A stretch of 64,000 nt of DNA, taken from positions 5,181,822 to 5,245,821 of the forward strand of contig NZ_PEBF01000001.1 of assembly GCF_002742625.1 (NCBI RefSeq), in the 5' to 3' direction. This document shows, one piece after another, positions 55,574 through 63,082 of this stretch. Position numbers and translations under genes: made by a program. The stretch comes from Caulobacter sp. FWC2 (GTDB taxonomy: Bacteria; Pseudomonadota; Alphaproteobacteria; Caulobacterales; Caulobacteraceae). Each line of letters begins with the position of its first letter. Within the stretch, counting starts at the first letter, position 1. The notes under the pieces were generated by a model, which saw only the letters and a list, made by a program, of their open reading frames with translations, was not told the origin of the DNA and did no database searches.

Positions 55574-56059
55574 ATGACCATCACCGTCGACATCGAGATC
55601 GAAGACGAGGCCTGGACCAGGGCGGAGCCGGATACCGAGGCCCTGGTCTGGCGCGCGGCCCAGGCTGTGCTCGACGCGCACGAGGACATCGAGGGCCAGG
55701 GGATCGTGATCCTGCTGACCGATGATGACAGCGTTCAGGCCCTAAACCGCGACTTCCGCCAGAAGGACTATGCGACCAACGTCCTGTCCTTCCCCTCGCC
55801 CCAAAATCCGGAAGCCAATCCCGAGGGCCAGATCGGCGACATCGCCCTGGCCTATGGCGTCTGCGCGCGCGAAGCGGCCGAACAAGGCAAGTCTCTGGCC
55901 CACCACCTGCAACATCTGGTGGCGCACAGCGTGCTTCATCTCCTAGGATATGACCACGAGAACGACGAAGAGGCGGAAGCCATGGAATCGTTCGAGCGCG
56001 AAATCCTGGCGGGTCTGGACGTTCCGGACCCTTATGCCGGCGATGAAGAGGGGCGCTGA
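55574..56059 (+). CDS. ybeY: Endoribonuclease YbeY
   Basis: A 161-residue zinc metalloenzyme for rRNA maturation. The zinc motif HSVLHLLGYDH (residues about 117-127) and the LNRDFRQKDYATNVLSFP segment are diagnostic. ATG 55574 stands 18 bases after phoH. corC follows after eight bases. Confidence 0.96.
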   Translation: MTITVDIEIEDEAWTRAEPDTEALVWRAAQAVLDAHEDIEGQGIVILLTDDDSVQALNRDFRQKDYATNVLSFPSPQNPEANPEGQIGDIALAYGVCAREAAEQGKSLAHHLQHLVAHSVLHLLGYDHENDEEAEAMESFEREILAGLDVPDPYAGDEEGR

Positions 56060-56067
56060 CAAGGGCC

Positions 56068-56973
56068 ATGCCCAGCGACGAGCCTAGTCAACAGCCCGCC
56101 GGTCCGGTTCGCAGAAGCCGGGGCGTGCGGGCGTTTTTCCGGCGTATGCGCCGACAGCTGACCGGCGGCGAGCCCGCGCGGCCGCCCGAGCCGCCGCCCG
56201 TGACCGGCGCCGTCGACATCGTCGACCAGGCCGAGGCCTTCCAGACCCTGCGGGTCGCCGACGTCATGACCCCGCGCGCCGACATCGTTTCGGTCGAGCT
56301 GTCGACCCCGTTCGAGACGGTGGTCGCCCAGTTCGCCGAGGCCGAGCACTCGCGGATGCCGATTTATCGCGAGACGCTCGACGATCCCGTCGGCGTCGTC
56401 CACGTCAAGGACATCTTCCGACTGCTCTCCGACGAGGCCAAGCGGCCGGCGGCGGGCGATCTGGTGCTGAACAAGCTGCGCCGTGACGCGTTGTACGTGC
56501 CCGCTTCGATGAAGGCCGCCGACCTGCTGCTCCGCATGCGCACCAGCCGTATCCACATGGCCCTGGTCATCGACGAGTTCGGCGGCACCGACGGTCTGGT
56601 CTCGATGGAGGACCTGATCGAGGCGGTGGTCGGCGAGATCGACGACGAGCACGACGACGCGGCCGCCGTCGCGATCGTGGCGCGTCCGGGCGGGGTGTTC
56701 GACGCCGACGCCCGCGCGCCGCTGGAAGAACTGGAAGCCGCCCTCGGCCGCGAACTGGCCCCCTCCGACATGGAGGAGGACATCGACACCGTCGCCGGCC
56801 TGGTCGTGGCGTTGGCCGGCCGCGTGCCGCAACGGGGCGAGGTCATCGCCCATCCGGACGGCTATGAGTTCGAGGTGGTTGAGGCCGACCCGCGCCGGGT
56901 GCGCCGGGTGCGCGTACGCGGCGGTTCGTCGCCGCAGACCGCGCCGGTCGCCGAGGATGTCTCTGCTTCGTGA
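56068..56973 (+). CDS. corC: CBS-domain CorC/HlyC-type protein
   Basis: A 301-residue cytoplasmic protein. A basic N-terminal tail of about 30 residues is followed by two CBS domains (VADVMTPRADIVSVELS, MPIYRETLDDPVGVVHVKDI, MALVIDEFGGTDGLVSMEDLIEAVVGEI) and a CorC_HlyC transporter-associated domain. It has no DUF21 membrane part, like E. coli CorC, and may regulate Mg2+/Co2+ transport. The lnt GTG overlaps its stop. Confidence 0.92.
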   Translation: MPSDEPSQQPAGPVRRSRGVRAFFRRMRRQLTGGEPARPPEPPPVTGAVDIVDQAEAFQTLRVADVMTPRADIVSVELSTPFETVVAQFAEAEHSRMPIYRETLDDPVGVVHVKDIFRLLSDEAKRPAAGDLVLNKLRRDALYVPASMKAADLLLRMRTSRIHMALVIDEFGGTDGLVSMEDLIEAVVGEIDDEHDDAAAVAIVARPGGVFDADARAPLEELEAALGRELAPSDMEEDIDTVAGLVVALAGRVPQRGEVIAHPDGYEFEVVEADPRRVRRVRVRGGSSPQTAPVAEDVSAS

Positions 56974-58562
56974 CCGCCTGGAAGGACTTCCGAGCGACGG
57001 CCTGGAGCGGCCCGGTCCTGGCGCTGCTCGCGGGCCTGGCCGCCGCTCTGGCCCACCCGCCGTTCGGCTTGCTGCCGGGATTGCTGGGTTACTCCGGGCT
57101 GCTCTTCCTTTTGGACGACGCCAACCCTGCCAAGCCGTTGCGCTCGGCCTTCTGGCGCGGCTGGCTGGCCGGGGTGGGCTATTTCGCCCTGAGCACCTGG
57201 TGGATCGCCGAAGCCTTCATGGTCGACGCCGCAAACCAGGGCTGGATGGCCCCGTTCGCGGTGGCGGCCATGGCCGGGGGTCTGGCGCTGTTCTGGGGCC
57301 TTGCGGCGCTGCTCTACCGCTGGGTCCGACCGGCTAGCGCCTGGCGGGTCCTGACCTTCGCCGGCGCCTTCGCGGCGCTGGAGTGGGCGCGCGGCCACGT
57401 GCTGACCGGCTTTCCCTGGAACCTGCCGGGCGAGACCTGGCGGGCGGGCTCCTGGCCGTCCCAGGCGGCCGCCCTGGTCGGCGCCTACGGCCTTACCTGG
57501 ATCACCCTGGCCATCGCCGCCGCCCCTGCCGTGTGGCGCGAGGGCAAGGCGGGGAAGGTCGCGCTGGGCGCCGCCGTCGCCGGCCTCGTCGCGCTCTATG
57601 CCTACGGTGCGGTGGTCCAGTCGCGGCCGCTGGCCAAGGGGCCGCCGACGACCGTGCGGATCGTTCAGGCCGACATCCAGCAGGACGCCAAGTGGGACGC
57701 CGTCCGCTTCTCGCAGATCGTGCAGTCGTACGTTTCGCTGACCGCGACGCCCTACCAGGACAGGCCCGCGGACATCGTGATCTGGCCCGAGGGCGCCCTG
57801 CCGGCGGCGACCAACGACTATCTCGCGCCGGGGACCTGGGTCCGCCAGGCGATCGTCGACAGCCTTCAGCCCGGCCAACTGCTGCTGATCGGCGGCTACC
57901 GTTACGAAGGTCCGGTCCAGGCGCCGGTCTATTACAACAGCCTTATCGCCCTGCGCCGCACGGCCACGGACATCGAGGTGGTCGGGGTCTATGACAAGCA
58001 TCGGCTGGTGCCGTTCGGCGAATACCTGCCGGCGGAGAAGTTCCTCACCCTCATCGGCTTCAAGAGCCTAGCGCATCTGGGCGACGGCTTCGCCACCGGT
58101 CCGCGCCCGGCCCCGCTGCGCATCGGGCCCGACCTGCTGGTCCAGCCTCTGATCTGCTACGAGAGCCTGTTTCCGGGCTTGGCCAAGCGCGATCCGAACG
58201 TCCGGGTTTTGATCAATGTGTCGAACGACGCCTGGTTCGGCGTGACGTCCGGGCCCTTGCAGCACCTCAATCTGGCTAGCTATCGCGCCATCGAAAGCGC
58301 CAAGCCTATCCTGCGCGCAACCCCCACCGGAGTAAGCGCTGTCATCAACGCGCGTGGTCGAATCGTCCCGGGGACCCGGCTCGATTTAGGCAAAAGCGGC
58401 GTCGTCGACGCGCAAATACCGGGGATGGGTGAGGTTACACCCTTCGACAACTTGGGGAATCTCGCGTTTCTTGCGCTTCTACTGATATCTGCGGTTGTGT
58501 CAGTTCGCTTTCGAGCAGGTGAGTCCTTTTCCTCTATTGCGCGCGTGAAAGACTTAGGCTGA
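56970..58562 (+). CDS. lnt: Apolipoprotein N-acyltransferase
   Basis: A 530-residue inner-membrane enzyme that adds the third acyl chain to lipoproteins. Eight N-terminal spans precede a nitrilase domain with catalytic Glu (WPEGALP near 273), Lys (YDKHRLVPFGE near 342) and Cys (LICYESLFP near 396). GTG 56970 overlaps the corC stop (GTGA). Near the 3' end the codon use turns more AT-rich. Confidence 0.95.
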   Translation: MTAWKDFRATAWSGPVLALLAGLAAALAHPPFGLLPGLLGYSGLLFLLDDANPAKPLRSAFWRGWLAGVGYFALSTWWIAEAFMVDAANQGWMAPFAVAAMAGGLALFWGLAALLYRWVRPASAWRVLTFAGAFAALEWARGHVLTGFPWNLPGETWRAGSWPSQAAALVGAYGLTWITLAIAAAPAVWREGKAGKVALGAAVAGLVALYAYGAVVQSRPLAKGPPTTVRIVQADIQQDAKWDAVRFSQIVQSYVSLTATPYQDRPADIVIWPEGALPAATNDYLAPGTWVRQAIVDSLQPGQLLLIGGYRYEGPVQAPVYYNSLIALRRTATDIEVVGVYDKHRLVPFGEYLPAEKFLTLIGFKSLAHLGDGFATGPRPAPLRIGPDLLVQPLICYESLFPGLAKRDPNVRVLINVSNDAWFGVTSGPLQHLNLASYRAIESAKPILRATPTGVSAVINARGRIVPGTRLDLGKSGVVDAQIPGMGEVTPFDNLGNLAFLALLLISAVVSVRFRAGESFSSIARVKDLG

Positions 58563-58596
58563 ATTAAAACCGCAATTTCAGCTATCAAGCGTGGGT

Positions 58597-59034
58597 ATGA
58601 GCGACCTGCCGCACACCGAGCGCCACCCCAATCCCATCGACCTGCACGTCGGGGCCCGCATACGCATGCGCCGAAAGATCCTCGGCGTCAGCCAGGAGCG
58701 ATTGGCCGAAGACCTGGGGCTGACCTTTCAGCAGGTCCAGAAATATGAGCGCGGGGCCAACCGGGTCAGCGCCAGCAAGCTCTACGAGATCGCCAGGAGC
58801 CTGCAGTCGTCCGTGGCCTATTTCTTCGAAGGTCTTGCCGACACCGCCAGCGAGGGCATGGCCGAGGGCGGCGAGCTTTTCGTCCACGATTTCCTGATGA
58901 CGTCCGAAGGCCTGGAACTGGCCAGCCTGTTTCCCCGGATCACCAAGCCGAAAGTGCGTCGACGGATCCTGGAGCTGGTCCGCTCTATGGCCGAGGAAGC
59001 GGAAGCCGACGAAGCCGACAACGACGAGGGCTAA
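58597..59034 (+). CDS. XRE-family regulator
   Basis: A 145-residue protein with a helix-turn-helix at about residues 18-75 (VGARIRMRRKILGVSQERLAEDLGLTFQQVQKYERGANRVSASKLYEIAR) and an acidic C-terminus. It is conserved between lnt and metK in alphaproteobacteria. The target is unknown, but neighbouring metK is a candidate. ATG 58597. GTG 58591 is also possible. Confidence 0.9.
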   Translation: MSDLPHTERHPNPIDLHVGARIRMRRKILGVSQERLAEDLGLTFQQVQKYERGANRVSASKLYEIARSLQSSVAYFFEGLADTASEGMAEGGELFVHDFLMTSEGLELASLFPRITKPKVRRRILELVRSMAEEAEADEADNDEG

Positions 59035-59050
59035 GTCTCTCAAGCTCCGC

Positions 59051-59079
59051 TTGATCGCATAAACATATCTTTATATGGT
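59051..59079 (+). promoter_or_regulatory. metK promoter with palindromic operator
   Basis: CATAT-CTTT-ATATG at 59064-59077 is a perfect five-base inverted repeat within AACATATCTTTATATGGTT. TTGATC at 59051-59056 and TATGGT at 59074-59079 are 17 bases apart and could be -35 and -10, with the palindrome between them. The arrangement suits repression of metK, for example by an S-adenosylhomocysteine sensor (SahR, ArsR family) or the XRE protein next door. The regulator is inference. Confidence 0.5.
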
Positions 59080-59147
59080 TCCTGTCTAACTGACGCCGTA
59101 CCGGGCGCCTGTCCGCGTGCGCGGAATTTCATGACCGGAGCTGTCTC

Positions 59148-60371
59148 TTGAGCCGTTCGTCCTACATTTTCACCAGCGAGAGCGTCTCCGAAGGTCACCC
59201 CGACAAGGTCGCCGACCGTATCAGCGACACCGTCGTCGACGCCTTCCTGACCGCCGATTCCGAGGCGCGCGTCGCCTGCGAGACCCTGGTGACGACCAAC
59301 CGCATCGTCCTGGCCGGCGAGGTTCGCGCCGGTAAGCCGGACGGCGACAAGAAGGCCAACAAGGAACTGACCAAGGACATCCTCGCCTCGCTCGAGCCCA
59401 AGGTTCGCGCGGCGATCAAGGATATCGGCTACGAGCAAAAGGGCTTCCACTGGCAGAAGGCGAAGTACTCGAACTTCCTGCACGGCCAGTCGGCGCACAT
59501 CGCCCAGGGCGTGGACGCCACCGAAAAGAAGGACGAGGGCGCCGGCGACCAGGGCATCATGTTCGGCTATGCCAGCACCGAGACCCCGGAGCTGATGCCG
59601 GCCACCCTGCAATACAGCCATAACGTGCTGAAGCGCTTGGCCGAGCTGCGTCACAGCGGCGAGCTCTCGGAGCTGGAGCCGGACGCCAAGAGCCAGGTGA
59701 CCTTGGAATATGATGGCGCCGGCCGTCCCGTGCGCGTCGTCTCGATCGTCGTGAGCCATCAGCACAAGAAGAAGATCGACGGCAAGGCCGCGACCTCCAA
59801 GCGCGTGCTGGACCTGATCAAGCCGCACATCCTGCCGGTCTTCCCGGACGGCCTGATCACCAAGAAGACCCAATGGCTGGTCAATCCGACGGGCCGCTTC
59901 GAGATCGGTGGTCCGGACGGCGACGCCGGCGTCACCGGCCGCAAGATCATCGTCGACACCTACGGCGGCGCGGCCCCGCACGGCGGCGGCGCGTTCTCGG
60001 GCAAGGATCCGACCAAGGTCGACCGCTCGGCCGCTTATGCCTGCCGCTACCTGGCCAAGAACGTCGTGGCCTCGGGCCTGGCCGACCGCTGCACCATCCA
60101 GATCGCCTATGCGATCGGCGTGGCTCAGCCCGTCTCGTTCCACGTCGATCTGCACGGCACCGGCAAGGTCGATCCGGCGATCCTGGAAAAGGTCCTGCCG
60201 CAGCTGATCGGCGGCGCCACCCCGCGCGCCATCCGCGAACACCTGCAGCTGAACCGTCCGATCTACGCCCGCACCGCCGCCTACGGCCACTTTGGCCGCA
60301 CGCCGGACAACGAAGGCGGCTTCTCGTGGGAGAAGACCGACCTCGTGGGCGAGCTGAAGGGCCTGGCGTAA
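59148..60371 (+). CDS. metK: S-adenosylmethionine synthetase
   Basis: Makes SAM from methionine and ATP. The 407-residue protein has [20 protein letters not shown] at the N-terminus, [12 protein letters not shown] near residue 132, and the metal and phosphate loop [19 protein letters not shown] near 283. Start TTG 59148 with GGAG eight bases before it. A perfect terminator follows. It supplies SAM to MtaB, MiaB and TrmB, all in this window. Confidence 0.97.
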   Translation: MSRSSYIFTSESVSEGHPDKVADRISDTVVDAFLTADSEARVACETLVTTNRIVLAGEVRAGKPDGDKKANKELTKDILASLEPKVRAAIKDIGYEQKGFHWQKAKYSNFLHGQSAHIAQGVDATEKKDEGAGDQGIMFGYASTETPELMPATLQYSHNVLKRLAELRHSGELSELEPDAKSQVTLEYDGAGRPVRVVSIVVSHQHKKKIDGKAATSKRVLDLIKPHILPVFPDGLITKKTQWLVNPTGRFEIGGPDGDAGVTGRKIIVDTYGGAAPHGGGAFSGKDPTKVDRSAAYACRYLAKNVVASGLADRCTIQIAYAIGVAQPVSFHVDLHGTGKVDPAILEKVLPQLIGGATPRAIREHLQLNRPIYARTAAYGHFGRTPDNEGGFSWEKTDLVGELKGLA

Positions 60372-60396
60372 GCCAGACCCTCGACCTTCCTTGACG

Positions 60397-60430
60397 CGGG
60401 CTCCGATCCAACCGGGTCGGAGCCCGTTTT
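60397..60430 (+). terminator. Intrinsic terminator of metK
   Basis: CGGGCTCCGA (60397-60406) pairs perfectly with TCGGAGCCCG (60417-60426) with a ten-base loop, then TTTTC. Confidence 0.9.
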
Positions 60431-60450
60431 CATTTCGCCTTCAAAGCTCT

Positions 60451-60498
60451 GGAGGCTGTCCGTTTCGGATGAAAGTCCGAAACGGACAAACAGGCTCC
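60451..60498. repeat. Palindromic repeat downstream of metK
   Basis: TGTCCGTTTCGGA (60457-60469) and TCCGAAACGGACA (60476-60488) form a perfect 13-base stem with a six-base loop inside outer GGAG/CTCC arms. It is partly similar to 11586-11632. Confidence 0.75.
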
Positions 60499-60514
60499 AT
60501 TTCAAACATTTAGA

Positions 60515-60558
60515 GCGTGGCCGGGCGTCGAAACCGCTTACACTTTCGGCTGCCACGC
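60515..60558. repeat. Palindromic repeat abutting trmB, partner of 40661-40703
   Basis: An inverted copy of the 43-base element downstream of the DUF2794 gene. GCGTGG pairs with CCACGC, with a further TTTAGA..TCTAAG outer pair here. It ends 15 bases before the trmB start and will form the 5' leader or promoter edge of trmB. Confidence 0.8.
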
Positions 60559-60573
60559 TCTAAGACGCCGCCC

Positions 60574-61254
60574 ATGACCTCCGCTCCCATCCCTCACGGA
60601 CCGCTGCGCTCGTTCGGCCGCATTAAGGCGCGCCCGGTGAAGCCGCGCCAGCAGGTCCTGCTCGACACCCTGCTGCCCGAGATCGCCGTGCCGCAAGGCC
60701 CGTTCCAGCCGCTGGACCTGATGCCGGAGGCCAAGAGCGTGTGGCTGGAGATCGGCTTCGGCGGCGGAGAGCACATGGCCGCCCAGGCGGGCCGCGCGCC
60801 CGAGACGCTGGTCATCGGCGCAGAGCCGTTCGTCAACGGCGTGGCCAGCGCTGTGCGTCACGTCGAAGAGCAGGCGCTGAAGAACGTCCGCATCCATGAG
60901 GGCGACGCTCGCGACGTGGTCGACTGGCTGCCCGACGCCTGCCTTGACCGGGTCTTCATCATGTTCCCCGACCCCTGGCACAAGGCGCGTCACAACAAGC
61001 GCCGCCTGATCCAGCCCGAGTTCGTCGCCAAACTGGCGCGCGTCATGAAGCCGGGCGCGGCCCTGCGCTTCGCCACCGACTGGGCCGACTACGGCGAGTG
61101 GACGACCGAGCGCGTGCTGGCCGATCCGAACTTCCGCTTCGCCGACGCCAACGCCGATCGCAACGCGATCCCGGCGGACCACGTGACCACGCGCTACGAG
61201 GAAAAGAAGCTGGGCGACTGCGCGCCGGTGTTCCTGGACTTCCTCAGGACGTAG
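60574..61254 (+). CDS. trmB: tRNA (guanine-N7)-methyltransferase TrmB
   Basis: A 226-residue SAM-dependent enzyme for m7G46. The SAM loop WLEIGFGGGEHMAAQA is near residue 60 and MFPDPWHKARHNKRRLIQPEF near 130 is diagnostic. ATG 60574. The preceding REP-like repeat sets it apart from metK. Its 3' end overlaps a convergent gene by 11 bases. Confidence 0.95.
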   Translation: MTSAPIPHGPLRSFGRIKARPVKPRQQVLLDTLLPEIAVPQGPFQPLDLMPEAKSVWLEIGFGGGEHMAAQAGRAPETLVIGAEPFVNGVASAVRHVEEQALKNVRIHEGDARDVVDWLPDACLDRVFIMFPDPWHKARHNKRRLIQPEFVAKLARVMKPGAALRFATDWADYGEWTTERVLADPNFRFADANADRNAIPADHVTTRYEEKKLGDCAPVFLDFLRT

Positions 61255-61654
61255 CGCGCGCCCACGTCTTGAGCAGGGGCACAGTGGCGCAGGCTGGCCC
61301 GCCGTCCTTGGCGCGGCCGGCGATGGTCGCCTCAACCACGTCACCCGCGACAAGGTCGGCTGGCAGGTCGTGCAGGTAGATCTTGATCCGCCGCTGCCAC
61401 TCTGTCTGGCAGTCGCCCGCCGCGCGGCCCGAGGCGATGTAGACGAACCGTCCCCGGCCGTCGGTCCGCACGAAGCCGCCGCCGGGGCGAAGGCCCTGCG
61501 GCGTCGAGGTCAGGGTGATCGGAATGTCGAAGGAGAGGTCGCCCTCTGACCTCACCGGATCGACCGGGTGGTTCTTGGCGTCCTGCTTGGAAAAGACCAC
61601 GCCAGGCGGTGGGTCGGCCAGGATGATCCGCAAGGTGAGATCGATCCTGGCCAT
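61244..61654 (-). CDS. DUF5990-like protein
   Basis: A 136-residue protein with LTLRIILADPPPGVVFSKQD at the N-terminus and a central beta-rich part (GDLSFDIPITL, GRFVYIASGRAAGD, QRRIKIYLHDLP). It appears to belong to DUF5990, a small bacterial family of unknown role. No signal peptide. ATG 61654 has GGAAGG before it. A remarkable palindrome lies 13 bases upstream. It overlaps the trmB 3' end. Confidence 0.6.
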   Translation of the reverse strand: MARIDLTLRIILADPPPGVVFSKQDAKNHPVDPVRSEGDLSFDIPITLTSTPQGLRPGGGFVRTDGRGRFVYIASGRAAGDCQTEWQRRIKIYLHDLPADLVAGDVVEATIAGRAKDGGPACATVPLLKTWARATS

Positions 61655-61666
61655 CGGAAGCCTTCC

Positions 61667-61693
61667 CTATCTGATCGGCACGATCAGATAGGA
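61667..61693 (-). promoter_or_regulatory. Perfect 12-base inverted repeat upstream of the DUF5990-like gene
   Basis: CCTATCTGATCG (61667-61678) is followed by GCA and then CGATCAGATAGG (61682-61693), with no mismatch. It is located 13 bases before the start codon, so it would block initiation if bound. It has no T-run, so terminator function for ppa is unlikely. Confidence 0.6.
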
Positions 61694-61721
61694 CAAAAAG
61701 GCTGACCAAGAAAAGAGGACC

Positions 61722-62255
61722 CTAGTAGGTCTCGTTGTAGCGCTTGATCGCGGTGCGGATGATGTCGGCGGTCTCTTCGATATCGGCCCAGCCGCTGATC
61801 TTGGTCGATTTGCCCTTTTCCAGATCCTTGTAGTGCTGGAAGAAGTGGGCGATCTGCTCGGTCAGGATGGTCGGCAGGTCGCGCCAGCTGGACACGCCCG
61901 TGTAGAACGGGTGCAGCTTGTCGACCGGCACGGCCAGGATCTTTTCGTCCGAGCCGGCCTCGTCGACCATCATCAGGGTGCCGATCGGACGACAGCGGAT
62001 GATCGCGCCCGGCACCACGGGGGTCGGGCCCACAACCATGATGTCGGCCGGGTCGCCGTCATCGGCCAGGGTGTGCGGGATGAACCCGTAGTTGGCCGGA
62101 TAGAACATCGCGGTGTGCAGGAAGCGGTCGACCATCAGGGCGCCGCTTTCCTTGTCGATCTCGTACTTCACCGGCTCGCCGCCCTGCGGGATCTCGATGA
62201 TGGCGTTGAGGTCGTAAGGCGGGTTGGCGCCGGTCGGGATCTTGGAGAGGTCCAT
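61722..62255 (-). CDS. ppa: Inorganic pyrophosphatase
   Basis: A 177-residue soluble family I pyrophosphatase: IIEIPQGGEPVKYEIDKESG near residue 19, GFIPHTLADDGDPADIMVVG near 57 (metal-binding Asp cluster) and DEKILAVPVDKLHPFY near 103. It is cytoplasmic and pulls biosynthetic reactions forward. ATG 62255. Long open frames extend upstream but only this start gives the family N-terminus. Confidence 0.96.
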   Translation of the reverse strand: MDLSKIPTGANPPYDLNAIIEIPQGGEPVKYEIDKESGALMVDRFLHTAMFYPANYGFIPHTLADDGDPADIMVVGPTPVVPGAIIRCRPIGTLMMVDEAGSDEKILAVPVDKLHPFYTGVSSWRDLPTILTEQIAHFFQHYKDLEKGKSTKISGWADIEETADIIRTAIKRYNETY

Positions 62256-62355
62256 TGTGACTCTTCGTCTTATGAGGTCCGCGGGGAGGCGGCCTGCGCG
62301 GGGGTCTCTATAGGCTAAAATTGCTGCGGCGCGGAAGGGGCGTGCGCCGATGGAG

Positions 62356-62384
62356 TCGACAAGGTTTTTCAATTCGCCTATAAA
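62356..62384 (+). promoter_or_regulatory. Sigma70-type promoter of rimP-nusA
   Basis: TCGACA (62356-62361), a 17-base spacer, then TATAAA (62379-62384). Transcription should start near 62391, giving a leader of about 110 bases before rimP. Confidence 0.6.
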
Positions 62385-62423
62385 GCGCCCTACATCGTCC
62401 GTTAGCGCTAGATGGCGCTTTCG

Positions 62424-62453
62424 AGCGGCGGCCGAAAGGCTGCCGCTTTTTGT
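62424..62453 (+). terminator. Attenuator-like terminator in the rimP leader
   Basis: AGCGGCGGCC (62424-62433) pairs with GGCTGCCGCT (62438-62447) with a GAAA loop, followed by TTTTTGTTTG. A small AGCGC..GCGCT hairpin precedes it at about 62404-62419. It lies between promoter and gene, so it may control readthrough. Confidence 0.7.
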
Positions 62454-62504
62454 TTGACCGAATGGGAGCTTGGCTTCCGCCGGTCGTATCGAGTTGAGAA
62501 GAAC

Positions 62505-63080
62505 GTGCGCGGTAAGACGCAAGAAGACCGTGATCTGATCGATATGCTCGATCCCGTGGCCGAAACCCTTGGCTACGAGATCGTCCGGCTGCGCCTGATG
62601 GGCGGCGCCGAGCAGCGTCGCCTGCAGATCATGGCCGAACATCCGCTGCAGGAAGACGGCAGCGGTGGCGACATGAATGTCGAGGATTGCGCGAAGCTCT
62701 CGCGCGGCATTTCCGAAATTCTCGACGCCGCCGACCCGATCACCGGCGAATATACGCTGGAGGTCTCCAGCCCCGGCATCGACAGGCCGCTGACCCGCCT
62801 GAAGGACTTCAACGACTATGCCGGCCTCGAGGCTCGCATCGAACTCGACCGCGTCGCCGAGGGCCGCAAGCGCTTCAAGGGCGAGCTGGCCGGGATCGAG
62901 GACGATCAGGTCGGCCTGAACATCGAGGGCGAGGACGACGTCACCGTGTACTTCCCCTTCGCCTGGATCATCGACGCCAAGCTCGTCATGACCGACACCC
63001 TGATGGAGCGGGGCGCAAAGCAGCGCGCCGCCCGCATCCAATCCGACAACGACGACCTGTCCGAAAGTGAAGAGGACTGA
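62505..63080 (+). CDS. rimP: Ribosome maturation factor RimP
   Basis: A 191-residue 30S maturation factor. Landmarks are [46 protein letters not shown] and [20 protein letters not shown], then an Sm-like C-terminal domain and an acidic tail (DLSESEED). GTG 62505 gives the usual N-terminus with GAGAAG upstream. Two bases separate it from nusA. Confidence 0.94.
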   Translation: MRGKTQEDRDLIDMLDPVAETLGYEIVRLRLMGGAEQRRLQIMAEHPLQEDGSGGDMNVEDCAKLSRGISEILDAADPITGEYTLEVSSPGIDRPLTRLKDFNDYAGLEARIELDRVAEGRKRFKGELAGIEDDQVGLNIEGEDDVTVYFPFAWIIDAKLVMTDTLMERGAKQRAARIQSDNDDLSESEED

Positions 63081-63082
63081 CC

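Noticed and set aside
59035..59147. SAM riboswitch before metK
   Set aside because: I see no SAM-I, SAM-II or SAM/SAH core in the 113 bases. The palindrome is better explained as a protein site.
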